From Prosthecobacter sp. (lineage in GTDB: Bacteria; Verrucomicrobiota; Verrucomicrobiia; Verrucomicrobiales; Verrucomicrobiaceae), in contig NZ_JAQSEA010000165.1 of the NCBI RefSeq assembly GCF_029946185.1, forward strand, positions 1-34,038: 34,038 nucleotides of DNA. The letters run 5' to 3'. Below the pieces are notes generated by a model. That model had not been told where the DNA came from. It worked only from the letters and a program-made list of their open reading frames with translations, and did no database searches. Shown here in pieces: positions 17,498 to 24,575 of this stretch (its first letter is position 1; each line of letters starts with the position of its first letter). The position numbers and the translations under genes are program-made.

Positions 17498-18224
17498 AAC
17501 GCATGCGGTGACGAAGCGCTATGGAGCACACGCAGCACTGGACGGGGCCTCTTTTACCACGGGTGATGAGGCGCGTGTGATCGCGCTGCTGGGGCCTTCG
17601 GGTGGTGGCAAGTCCACGCTGCTGCGGGTGCTGGGCAGCCTGCTGGTGCCGGATGAAGGGCATGTGAGCATCGACGCGAGCATGCTGCCGCATGATGAAG
17701 ACGGGGCTTTGAATGAGCGGCGTGGCAATGGCTTTGTGTTTCAGGGCTACAATCTTTTCCCCCACCTCACGGCATTGCAAAACATCACGCTGCCGTTGCG
17801 GGAAGTGCATGGGATGAGCGAAACGCTGGCAACGCAGCGTGCGCTGGAGCTGCTGCATCGTTTGGGGCTGGCAGGGCATGAGAACAAACGGCCGAGCCAG
17901 CTTTCGGGAGGGCAGCAGCAGCGTGCTGCCATCGCGAGGGCTCTGGCGCCGAAACCACGGCTGCTGCTGCTGGACGAGCCGACTTCCGCGCTGGATCCGG
18001 TGATGACGGGAGAGGTGCTGGATGTGGTCCGAGAACTGGCTGAGGCTGGGCAGAGTATCATTCTAGCCACGCATGAAATTAGCTTTGCGCGCAAGGTGGC
18101 GGACTGGGTGGTGTTCCTGGCGGCAGGGAAGGTGGAGGAGTCGTCCTCTGCCGCTGATTTTTTCACGCGGCCGCAAACCGATCTCGCACGGCAGTATCTC
18201 GAAGGATTGTCGAGGTATCGGTAA
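17487..18224 (+). CDS. Amino-acid ABC transporter ATP-binding protein (GlnQ/HisP type)
   Basis: ATPase subunit that powers the permease encoded just upstream. The 245 residues carry the complete nucleotide-binding motifs in order: Walker A GPSGGGKST (about 33-41), a Q-loop in FVFQGYNLFPHLT, the ABC signature LSGGQQQRAAIARAL, Walker B LLLLDEPTSALDP and the H-loop THEISFA. The FQxxNLFPHLT form and overall length fit the polar amino-acid family. The start is ATG 17487, preceded by GGGAGG. It overlaps the permease gene by 11 bases, so the two are translationally coupled. A substrate-binding protein must be encoded elsewhere, or has been separated from this pair. Confidence 0.95.
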   Translation: MKLETHAVTKRYGAHAALDGASFTTGDEARVIALLGPSGGGKSTLLRVLGSLLVPDEGHVSIDASMLPHDEDGALNERRGNGFVFQGYNLFPHLTALQNITLPLREVHGMSETLATQRALELLHRLGLAGHENKRPSQLSGGQQQRAAIARALAPKPRLLLLDEPTSALDPVMTGEVLDVVRELAEAGQSIILATHEISFARKVADWVVFLAAGKVEESSSAADFFTRPQTDLARQYLEGLSRYR

Positions 18225-18318
18225 TAACAGGTGCGATTTGACGGCGCAGGCAGGTGATCAGTTTCTTTTTCTAAAGTTGGTACGCGCAGTTGTGGAAGCA
18301 GATGCGATCTAAGGGTCT

Positions 18319-18489
18319 ATGAAATCATTTTGCTGCATTCTTGCCACCCTCGCTGTGTCCCTGACCGTTCTCTCTAGCTGCAAAGAAAAAGGTCCGGCTG
18401 GAAAAATCGGAGACAAGATTGATGATGCCACTGACTCACGTCCTGCTGAAGGAGTGCGTGATGCCGTGGAAAAGGCCACTGGCAATTAA
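18319..18489 (+). CDS. Small lipoprotein, 56 residues
   Basis: A short gene easily missed by length filters. ATG at 18319 opens a frame ending in TAA at 18487-18489. The product begins MKSFCCILATLAVSLTVLSSC, a short basic N terminus, a hydrophobic core and a lipobox ending in Cys21. A polar 35-residue mature part follows, containing GKIGDKIDDATDSRPAEGV and then RDAVEKATGN. This is entericidin-like in size and general design but not recognisably homologous. Similar small lipoproteins with a DxRPAEGxxDAVE motif exist in Verrucomicrobia, as far as I recall. A rho-independent terminator follows 90 bases downstream, supporting a transcribed unit. Function unknown; probably an envelope stress or structural lipoprotein. 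Confidence 0.75.
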   Translation: MKSFCCILATLAVSLTVLSSCKEKGPAGKIGDKIDDATDSRPAEGVRDAVEKATGN

Positions 18490-18798
18490 GCTTGGTTCGG
18501 TGATGCCGACATTGTTTGGCAAAGCGTGAACTGCTCCGTCAAGGTTTGACCTTGAGAGGAAAGATCATTTTGAGGTGACCCAGAGAAGTGCTTGCGAAAG
18601 CTCGGCTCCTCTGGGTTTTCTTACGTAAGGTTGTGGGCTTTCGTGAATGCGCGGGGAGATGGCAAAATCTAGGCAAACGGTGTTTTCCCGTGAAAATGGA
18701 AATGGTGTACGGTCAGCGTCATCCGCAAGGACGAACGAAGAGTCGCGAACTTTTTTGGTGCCCTTTGTTCGGGGTGTCCACCCATTCCATACTCTCCT
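18490..18798. other. Spacer with a terminator, upstream of the metallopeptidase
   Basis: About 310 bases without a gene. A small palindrome TCAAGG/CCTTGA lies at about 18539-18555 and a terminator at 18578-18622. The rest presumably holds the promoter of the metallopeptidase gene; no clear boxes were identified. Confidence 0.5.
18578..18622 (+). terminator. Rho-independent terminator after the small lipoprotein gene
   Basis: ACCCAGAG (18578-18585) pairs exactly with CTCTGGGT (18609-18616). An inner stem GCTT/AAGC extends the hairpin, and TTTTCTT follows. It is placed to end transcription from the lipoprotein gene. Confidence 0.75.
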
Positions 18799-19920
18799 GT
18801 GAAAACCTTCTCGTGCTCCTGCGGTAATCCGCTTTATTTTGAAAACACTCTCTGCCTCAAGTGCCAGCATGAGGTGGGCTTTGATCCTGCTGCGATCGAC
18901 ATGTGCTGCCTGGATGAGACAACGCCCTTGAAGCACTGCGCCAATGGAGCGGGCAATCTGCTGGCCTGTAACTGGCTGGTCCCGAAGGATGGAACTGAGA
19001 CTTACTGCGTTTCCTGCAGGCTGTCCCAGCTCATTCCAAATTTGTCTTCCGCCAACACGGCGCAGTTGTGGATGAAAATGGAAGGAGCGAAGCGACGTGC
19101 GTTGTTCTCAATGCTTTCGTTGGGAATACCTTTGCAGCCGTTGCATGATCCCAACGCCAAGGGGGCCGTCAACGAGCATGGGCAGGCGGTGCCGCTGGCG
19201 CTTTCTTATCGAATCCTGCAACCGCTGCCGAATGCTCCGGTGATCACAGGGCATGATGCGGGTACGATCACGTTGAATCTGGAGGAGGCGGACGATGCCA
19301 TTCGTGAGCGCAACCGGATGAATCTGAATGAGCCTTACCGCACCTTGCTGGGTCACTTTCGCCATGAGATCGGGCATTATTATTGGAGCATGTGGTTCGA
19401 GAATGATCCCAAGGGTGAGGAGGTTCTGGGGGCATTCAGGGAGCTGTTTGGGGATGAGAGTGCGGACTATGGAGCGGCAATGAATGCGTATTATAGCAAT
19501 GGAGCGCAGGTCGGATGGCAGGAGCGGTGCATCAGTGCTTATTCCACGATGCATCCTTGGGAAGAGTGGGCGGAGACCTGGGCGCATTATCTCCACATGA
19601 TCGACGCGCTGGAGTCCTTTGAGTCTTTGGGATTGCGCAAGAGCGCTGCGATGCCGAAGGAGACAATTGAAAAAATAGTGCCGCTGCCGAAGCCTTTTCA
19701 GAGCGCACCCGTGGCTGAGTTCACCCACAAATTGCAGACCTGGCTGGAGATCACTCCTGCCATCAATGAATTGTCCTCAAGCCTAGGGCATAACATGTCA
19801 TACCCGTTCGTGGTGTCAGCGCCGGTCGTGAGGAAGCTGTTCTTCATCCATTGCATGGTGAAGCGTCAGGTAAATGAGGCCAAAAATCAGCCATCAACTG
19901 CTGCGACCCAAGCGAGGTGA
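18799..19920 (+). CDS. Putative zinc-binding metallopeptidase with N-terminal zinc ribbon
   Basis: A 373-residue protein resembling the putative zinc-binding metallo-peptidase family (Peptidase_Mx type). The N terminus carries paired cysteines, FSCSCGN (C6, C8) and CLKCQ (C19, C22), a probable zinc ribbon; further Cys pairs occur at 36-37 and 70/73. The central HFRHEIGHYYW contains an HExxH site (H189, E190, H193), and the downstream HPWEEWAETWAHYLHM (about 252-267) would supply the third ligand. No signal peptide is visible, so it is probably cytoplasmic. The start is GTG at 18799; an earlier ATG in frame was not found. Substrate unknown. No co-transcribed partner is evident, since the flanking spacers are long. 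Confidence 0.82.
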   Translation: MKTFSCSCGNPLYFENTLCLKCQHEVGFDPAAIDMCCLDETTPLKHCANGAGNLLACNWLVPKDGTETYCVSCRLSQLIPNLSSANTAQLWMKMEGAKRRALFSMLSLGIPLQPLHDPNAKGAVNEHGQAVPLALSYRILQPLPNAPVITGHDAGTITLNLEEADDAIRERNRMNLNEPYRTLLGHFRHEIGHYYWSMWFENDPKGEEVLGAFRELFGDESADYGAAMNAYYSNGAQVGWQERCISAYSTMHPWEEWAETWAHYLHMIDALESFESLGLRKSAAMPKETIEKIVPLPKPFQSAPVAEFTHKLQTWLEITPAINELSSSLGHNMSYPFVVSAPVVRKLFFIHCMVKRQVNEAKNQPSTAATQAR

Positions 19921-20116
19921 AAAAGAGGCACAGCTGCGAAGCTGGCTAAAAATCAAAAATCCAAGACATCGGCCGGCTTTGTGGAGCGCCGCACAGAGGA
20001 TTGCCTTTGGCTCGGTGCGCGGGGTGCGGACCTCTATGGGGGATGCCTGTCGGCCTTTCCTACACGCGATCTTTGGCCGTGGTTGCTGCCACTTGATGAT
20101 TCAAGTGCTCTAGTTC

Positions 20117-20178
20117 TACCTTGTTAAGAGTTTGGGATGAAGCGGCGCGTTCCTTGTTCCACAGGAACAAGGCTACTT
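20117..20178 (+). repeat. Dispersed 60-bp repeat, copy 2
   Basis: Partner of 9167-9230 in the same orientation. The palindrome arms CCTTGTTCC (20152-20160) and GGAACAAGG (20164-20172) are identical to copy 1, with loop ACA instead of GCA, and are followed by CTACTTT. The upstream 35 bases are similar but diverged, with a one-base length difference. It lies between convergent genes. Confidence 0.75.
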
Positions 20179-20290
20179 TGCTGCGCCAGTATAGTAGCCA
20201 TCCTCGCTCTGCGAGATTAGGCATGCGTGACCCTGCTTGCACTGCGTTCTCACAAGTCGATGACGTGTTGGCCTGCGTGAGCGGTGGGTA

Positions 20291-20309
20291 CCTCTCGCGG
20301 AGCGAGAGG
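20291..20309. repeat. Perfect 8-bp hairpin
   Basis: CCTCTCGC (20291-20298) pairs with GCGAGAGG (20302-20309) around the loop GGA. No T-run follows on either strand, so it is not an obvious terminator. It is part of a GC-rich spacer between convergent genes. Confidence 0.55.
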
Positions 20310-20389
20310 ACTCCTGTGCGCTTCGCGCTAGGCGGAGCGGGGGCGAACACGACCTAACGAGGGGCATTCACAACTGCGCCATGGGGGGC

Positions 20390-22354
20390 TTAGTTGTTGA
20401 GCGCGGAGGTTGGCTCGGGGGTGGTGGATGGTGGCTCGTCGCCATTTTTGACCTGTTCCACGAGGCGCTTAATGCCGTCGCGGGCCATCTCGCTAAGGGG
20501 GTGCATGCTCTTGGCCTTCAAGTACCATGCGATGGCGGAGCCGACCTGCTGTTTTTCCTCCTGCTGGCGGGCGTTTTCAATGGCGGTGACGAACTCACTG
20601 GCCTTCACGCCGAGATCTGCACGCATTTTGCTGAGGACGGGATCGTCGGGAAAAAGCTTTGATTCTTTCTCCACTTTTTCCCATGCGGCGGGAGGGCTGC
20701 TGGCGGCCATTTCCTTGGCACCGCCGAGGATGAGTTCCAGCCGGCCCATGTCCTTGAGGACTTTTTCAAGCTGCTGCTTGCGGGTGAGGTCATCGGCGAC
20801 GGCGGCGATGAAGGGGGCCTGGTTTTCGAAGATCTGGCGGTAGTTGCGCTGGCTGAGGAGGCGGTCGAATTCCATGAGCGCCTGGGACTTCATGTCGGTG
20901 GACTGCATCATTTGCTCGCTGAGCTGAGTGACGCGGGGATTGGTGGGCCAGATTTCAGCGGCCGTCCTCATCTCCTTCTCCATGGCCACGGCATCCTTGC
21001 TGCCCATGGCGGCATTGGCGTTGTTCACGTGGAGGTTGCTCATGGTTTTGGCGGTCTGAATGGCGGCGAGAGGCTTGGCGTATTCAAAGTCGTCGGAGGC
21101 GGCGCGCAGTTCAGTGACGACTACCTCGGCGCTGGCATAGTCCTTCATTTCCAGGAAGGAGAGCAGCTTGTTTTTCTTGCGCACGAAGTCCAGCACCTTG
21201 GTCTTTTCAGACATGGGCAAGCGACGGATGCGAGGGAGGTATTCGCCGACGGCATAGGCTTCGAGCAGGCGGTTGCTGGCGCTGTCCACATCCCGGCGGG
21301 CGACGAGATTTTCGAAGGAGACGAGAGATTCATCGACGCTGCGAATGGCCTCCAGGGAGAGGCCGTCGATCATGCTGACGGTGGGAGGGACGCCGAAGCT
21401 GCTGGAGAGGAGCTTTTGCACGTCGCTGTCCTTTTCGAGCTGAAGGATGCTTTCGCCGTCGCGGAAGAGATTGGGGTAGAAGCGGCAGGCGATGACGGCG
21501 TGCTCAAAGCGGCGCTGCATGAACATCTGAATGATGAGGGCCTGAAACTGGATCTTGCTGGTGACTTCGGAGAGGCCCATGGCGGCCTCATTTAATTTGG
21601 TGCGGGCTTCGATTTCAGCGATGCCTTTGATGTAGCCGGAGGTGCGGCCGACGGTGGCGCTGTTGTTCTGCTGAGTCTGTGCATTGTTCTGCTTTGAGCC
21701 GTTTTTGGAGGCGGGGCCACTGGCGTTGGCCAGGGGGGTGGCGTTCATGCCCATTTCCGCATTCCATTCGAGCTGCTTGCGGCGATCCATCATGGCGACG
21801 TTGGCGAGCTTGCGTTCGTTGACGCGTTTTTGTGCGGTCCACACATCCCAGATGGCATTGGCGACGGCATTGCAGAGGCCGCCGTCGATTCTTGCTGCGC
21901 CGGCCTCTGGCAGAAGGGCGAAGGCCTTCATGACTTCGGGGCCGCGGGCCTGCGCCTTGGTCACAGGATCGGGCGCCTGTTTGTGAGTGGGGGCGAGCAG
22001 TTCCATGATCTGCGCCATGAGATCACGATAGGCCTGGTCTTCGGGGCCGTTGGCTTCCGGGGTGGTGAGATAGGTCTCAAAGCGGGAACGCATGAGGCGG
22101 TTGTTGGTCACGTTCCAGAGCTTGCCGTTGAAGGCGACGTTCTCGGAACCGGGATCCGCCATGGGCATGTTGTTGAGACCGGTCTGGGTGTCGGTCTGCC
22201 GGTCTGAGGCGGAACCGGGCACCATGTTGTAATTGTTATTGGAGTTGGTGGTCGTGGTGGCCGGGGGAGCACCGACACCGGTGCTGCCAGGGAGGACCTG
22301 GGCGCTGGCGGGACAGAGCGCGGCGAGGACAAGGGCAAAAGTTAGGCGCTTCAT
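20390..22354 (-). CDS. Secreted protein of unknown function, helical/TPR-like
   Basis: A 654-residue exported protein that I do not recognise. A signal peptide (about 1-18, MKRLTFALVLAALCPASA-Q) leads into a Thr/Asn/Gly-rich linker to about 70. The rest is predominantly helical and charged, with an Asn/Gln-rich insert near 218-235 (KNGSKQNNAQTQQNNSA). The last third has repeats of helical hairpins reminiscent of TPR motifs, for example AIAWYLKAKSMHPLSEMARDGIKRL near the C terminus. It is probably a periplasmic scaffold limited to this phylum. It lies 12 bases downstream of a small membrane protein gene on the same strand, with which it likely forms an operon. Confidence 0.8.
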   Translation of the reverse strand: MKRLTFALVLAALCPASAQVLPGSTGVGAPPATTTTNSNNNYNMVPGSASDRQTDTQTGLNNMPMADPGSENVAFNGKLWNVTNNRLMRSRFETYLTTPEANGPEDQAYRDLMAQIMELLAPTHKQAPDPVTKAQARGPEVMKAFALLPEAGAARIDGGLCNAVANAIWDVWTAQKRVNERKLANVAMMDRRKQLEWNAEMGMNATPLANASGPASKNGSKQNNAQTQQNNSATVGRTSGYIKGIAEIEARTKLNEAAMGLSEVTSKIQFQALIIQMFMQRRFEHAVIACRFYPNLFRDGESILQLEKDSDVQKLLSSSFGVPPTVSMIDGLSLEAIRSVDESLVSFENLVARRDVDSASNRLLEAYAVGEYLPRIRRLPMSEKTKVLDFVRKKNKLLSFLEMKDYASAEVVVTELRAASDDFEYAKPLAAIQTAKTMSNLHVNNANAAMGSKDAVAMEKEMRTAAEIWPTNPRVTQLSEQMMQSTDMKSQALMEFDRLLSQRNYRQIFENQAPFIAAVADDLTRKQQLEKVLKDMGRLELILGGAKEMAASSPPAAWEKVEKESKLFPDDPVLSKMRADLGVKASEFVTAIENARQQEEKQQVGSAIAWYLKAKSMHPLSEMARDGIKRLVEQVKNGDEPPSTTPEPTSALNN

Positions 22355-22366
22355 GACGGTGTGGGT

Positions 22367-22774
22367 TTACGCTTTGATAAGTTCGAGCACTTCGAGCACG
22401 CCGGTTTCCATGACGCGCACTTTGAAGATGTAACGTTGGCGGCGCTGGATGTTGGCACCTTTGTAATCCGATGGCACCCAGACAGGAACGAAAGTATGGC
22501 CTGAGCCGTCGCTAATCTGCAAGCTGAAGAGGCGGCCTTCGGCACTGCGCCAGTTGTCGAGCCGGTCATCCACGACGCCTTCGACCTTGTATTCGTTGCC
22601 GCTGAGAGCGGTGGCGTTTTCCATGAACTCATCGGCGCTGAGCTCGGTGACGCCGGTCATCGGATCGGAGGTGCGATGCATCAAAAAGTAGCCACCGACG
22701 CCGACGAAGGCGAGAATGGCGATCAATCCCAGCCAGTGGGTGGGGCGGACTCCAGATTGGGCACGGCGTGACAT
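22367..22774 (-). CDS. Small single-TM protein with a possible OB-fold domain
   Basis: A 135-residue protein with one N-terminal membrane helix (about 13-31, HWLGLIAILAFVGVGGYFL) and a compact beta-rich domain. The order of segments, YKVEGVVDDRLDNWR, LFSLQISDGSGHTFVPVWVP and RYIFKVRVMETGVLEVLELI, resembles periplasmic OB-fold proteins of CcmE or tRNA-anticodon type, but this is a structural guess and no haem ligand is evident. It is the first gene of a two-gene unit with the secreted 654-residue protein downstream. Upstream lies a divergent promoter region shared with a small plus-strand gene. Confidence 0.75.
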   Translation of the reverse strand: MSRRAQSGVRPTHWLGLIAILAFVGVGGYFLMHRTSDPMTGVTELSADEFMENATALSGNEYKVEGVVDDRLDNWRSAEGRLFSLQISDGSGHTFVPVWVPSDYKGANIQRRQRYIFKVRVMETGVLEVLELIKA

Positions 22775-22876
22775 GGGAAGATCAGGAAGATTTGGGTGGT
22801 GGGATAAGTGAAAGGCAGGCTAAAAATCGACGACAATCGCTGGCTGTCCAATCCAAGATGAAGCAGGTTGGCATGC

Positions 22877-23095
22877 ATGGAGGAATCCGTCAGAACTAAT
22901 ATCCGCACTTATCGCGATTCGTTTCAAGGAATCGGATGTGGCGCCGGGTGCATGGTGCATGTGGTTTTAATATGCTTTCTCGGGCTGGCGGTGCTGGTAT
23001 GGTGCATCAAAAACCGTGCCTGGGAGCTGAGCGTGACGGTGGAGATGCCGGCGGAGAAAAAAGCCGTGCCGGAAGCGGAAAAGCCAGATCCGTAA
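22877..23095 (+). CDS. Small single-TM protein, 72 residues
   Basis: ATG at 22877 opens a frame to TAA at 23093-23095; a TTG nine bases earlier is a less likely start. The product has a polar N terminus, a Cys/Gly-rich GIGCGAGCMVH motif leading into a hydrophobic helix (HVVLICFLGLAVLVWCI) and a charged, Pro/Lys/Glu-rich C-terminal tail (VEMPAEKKAVPEAEKPDP). Nothing identifies a family. The membrane helix with charged ends supports a real small membrane protein, but its short length makes the call moderate. It converges with the L,D-transpeptidase gene, 16 bases away. Confidence 0.5.
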   Translation: MEESVRTNIRTYRDSFQGIGCGAGCMVHVVLICFLGLAVLVWCIKNRAWELSVTVEMPAEKKAVPEAEKPDP

Positions 23096-23111
23096 GGGTG
23101 GCAAATGTGGA

Positions 23112-23720
23112 TCATGGCGCGTCAGGAAGTGCAGCGCTGCTGCCGCGGATGCGAACTGGAGTGCCAATCTGGGCATGCTCCCAGATCACCTGCTGCGGCT
23201 CGGCGGGGGTGCGGATGCAGCCTTTGCTGGAAAGCTCCCCCGGCTTGAACTCGCCCTGATGAATGCCGACGCCGGGCCAGGTCAGGCGCAGCCAGTGTGG
23301 CATTTCATAGCCTTCGTAGCGGGTGCCGGGCGGTGGCGGGCCGCGATGCTCCCAGGTGCGCCATACGACGACCTCATGCGTGTCTGGCTTGACGAATTTA
23401 CCATAGCGGTTGGAAAACTTTGTCGGCAGTTTTTCGAGTACTTTGAAATCGCCGGTGGGTGTGGGCGTGGTGTTCCGACCCGAGGAAATTTGTGTCACCA
23501 CGACGGCGACCTTGTCTGCATTGAGCAAACGCATTTCCTGCGTGCTCAGGTCGATTTCGATGCTTGCCGACGCTGGTTTCAAGGCGGCAGCCGGGGCGGT
23601 GTCGATGTGATAGACCGGTTTGGGAGCCACCGCTGCGGCTGGTGTGCGGCGTTGCAGCAGAGTGCAAGCGGGCAGGAGACCTAGCGCCAGCAGAGCAAGC
23701 AGTCGCAGGGGGGAGGGCAT
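23112..23720 (-). CDS. L,D-transpeptidase lipoprotein (YkuD family)
   Basis: Predicted L,D-transpeptidase acting on peptidoglycan stem peptides. Starting at ATG 23718-23720 the 202 residues open with a lipoprotein signal, LLALLALGLLPAC (lipid-attachment Cys19), which decides this start over the longer open frame. The YkuD domain runs from about 52. It contains ISSGRNTTPTPTGDF (about 78-92) and the catalytic segment GIHQGEFKPGELSSKGCIR, with H154 and nucleophile C168. It is the last gene of an envelope operon, four bases after the DUF4359-like gene. It may crosslink peptidoglycan or attach a protein to it; the acceptor is unknown. Confidence 0.9.
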   Translation of the reverse strand: MPSPLRLLALLALGLLPACTLLQRRTPAAAVAPKPVYHIDTAPAAALKPASASIEIDLSTQEMRLLNADKVAVVVTQISSGRNTTPTPTGDFKVLEKLPTKFSNRYGKFVKPDTHEVVVWRTWEHRGPPPPGTRYEGYEMPHWLRLTWPGVGIHQGEFKPGELSSKGCIRTPAEPQQVIWEHAQIGTPVRIRGSSAALPDAP

Positions 23721-23724
23721 GCCC

Positions 23725-24015
23725 TCAATTCTCGCCACTTTCGGCAATGTCAAAAAAATTCCCTGCGATACCCCAAGCCAAGTCCGTGCGTGGCAGAATG
23801 CCTTCACCACCGATGTAGTAGCGGCTGAAGATGATGTAGTTGTCACGGTATACGCCGGTGCTGGTGCCGGCGGAGAAGATGGAGGCGACCTTGAGGCTTA
23901 ATGAGCCGGCGATACCGTGCTTCTGCTGCATGTAGGTGCGGAATTCGGACTCGGTGGGATTGGTGAAGGCGAGAACAACGGACAACGAGATGAGCAGGAA
24001 GAGGATGATTCTCAT
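23725..24015 (-). CDS. Small exported protein, DUF4359-like
   Basis: A 96-residue protein with an N-terminal hydrophobic signal or anchor (MRIILFLLISLSVVLAF) immediately followed by TNPTESEFRTYM. It later carries YRDNYIIFSRYYIG and AWGIAGNFFDIAE. The NPs-E-F start after the signal, the NYxIFSxY segment and a terminal GNFF agree with my memory of DUF4359, a small exported domain of unknown function. It overlaps the YnbE/YdbL-like gene upstream by four bases and precedes the L,D-transpeptidase by four, so it is firmly within the operon and is likely periplasmic or attached to the inner membrane. Confidence 0.75.
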   Translation of the reverse strand: MRIILFLLISLSVVLAFTNPTESEFRTYMQQKHGIAGSLSLKVASIFSAGTSTGVYRDNYIIFSRYYIGGEGILPRTDLAWGIAGNFFDIAESGEN

Positions 24016-24575
24016 GGTTTGGGTGTGGCTGGCGTGGTGGTTGGCTGAATGGCGGGGGGAGTAGTCTTGGCTTCGACTCGTTTTAACTCAAACGAACCGG
24101 GAGTGTTGCCTGGAACTTCGATCCATTCGCCGGTGCCGGCCTGTTCGCTGCGCAGGCGCCACTGCTCGTCCTCAATTTCAAAGAGAGGACGGTTGGACTC
24201 CTTGGCCTTCTTGCGCATGAGCAGCATGCGGTCTTCATTTTCGGCGGCGACGGCTTTTTTCACCTGTGCGCCCCATTCGCCGGAGGGTACTTCACGGATC
24301 TGGAGGAGACCGCGATGGTCTTCGCTGACGAGCTGGTTGTTTTTCAAGGTCTGGATTTCCTGCATGCGATTGCGCATGCGATCGGTGGCTTCGCTGGCGT
24401 TTTTGAGAGCCTCTTTGTCCTGCGGTTCGTCGCCGCGGTACTGGTAAACATCCAGCCGCATGTTGAGGTTCACTTCGAGAGGCTTTGGTGTGGTGATCGG
24501 CACCTCGGGCAGTTTGCATGCGACCAGAGCGACTGCGAGAGAGCAGAGGATGAGTCTTTCAGCGTGCCAATGCAT
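24012..24575 (-). CDS. YnbE-YdbL fusion lipoprotein (DUF1318)
   Basis: A 187-residue lipoprotein (lipobox LVAC, Cys20). Directly after the lipid anchor comes ITTPKPLEVNLNMRLDVYQY (27-46), which resembles the small E. coli lipoprotein YnbE with its PI-INMNVKI strand. Residues about 70-156 resemble YdbL/DUF1318: a QLVSEDHRGLLQIRE region, NEDRMLLMRKKAKESNRPL, and GTGEWIEVPG in place of the usual GxYVQxxGxW ending. A Thr/Pro-rich tail follows. In E. coli ydbH, ynbE and ydbL are three adjacent genes, YdbH and YnbE form an intermembrane phospholipid bridge and YdbL acts as helper; here the last two appear fused. The start ATG 24575 is chosen because the signal begins there. It overlaps the ydbH-like gene by 17 bases. 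Confidence 0.72.
   Translation of the reverse strand: MHWHAERLILCSLAVALVACKLPEVPITTPKPLEVNLNMRLDVYQYRGDEPQDKEALKNASEATDRMRNRMQEIQTLKNNQLVSEDHRGLLQIREVPSGEWGAQVKKAVAAENEDRMLLMRKKAKESNRPLFEIEDEQWRLRSEQAGTGEWIEVPGNTPGSFELKRVEAKTTPPAIQPTTTPATPKP

Larger units (their letters stand above)
19921..20389. other. Non-coding spacer with a dispersed repeat and hairpins
   Basis: 469 bases between convergent genes with no supportable coding sequence. It contains copy 2 of the TTGTTAAG/CCTTGTTCC repeat (20117-20178) and a perfect 8-bp hairpin at 20291-20309, both listed separately. Short open frames here run through these repeats and look spurious. Confidence 0.6.

Noticed and set aside
20121-20357. Short open frames in the spacer at 19921-20389
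   Set aside because: They pass through the dispersed repeat and hairpins and have no recognisable features.
23721-23846. N-terminal extension of the L,D-transpeptidase to the longer open frame
   Set aside because: The lipoprotein signal begins at ATG 23720, and the extension overlaps the DUF4359-like gene.
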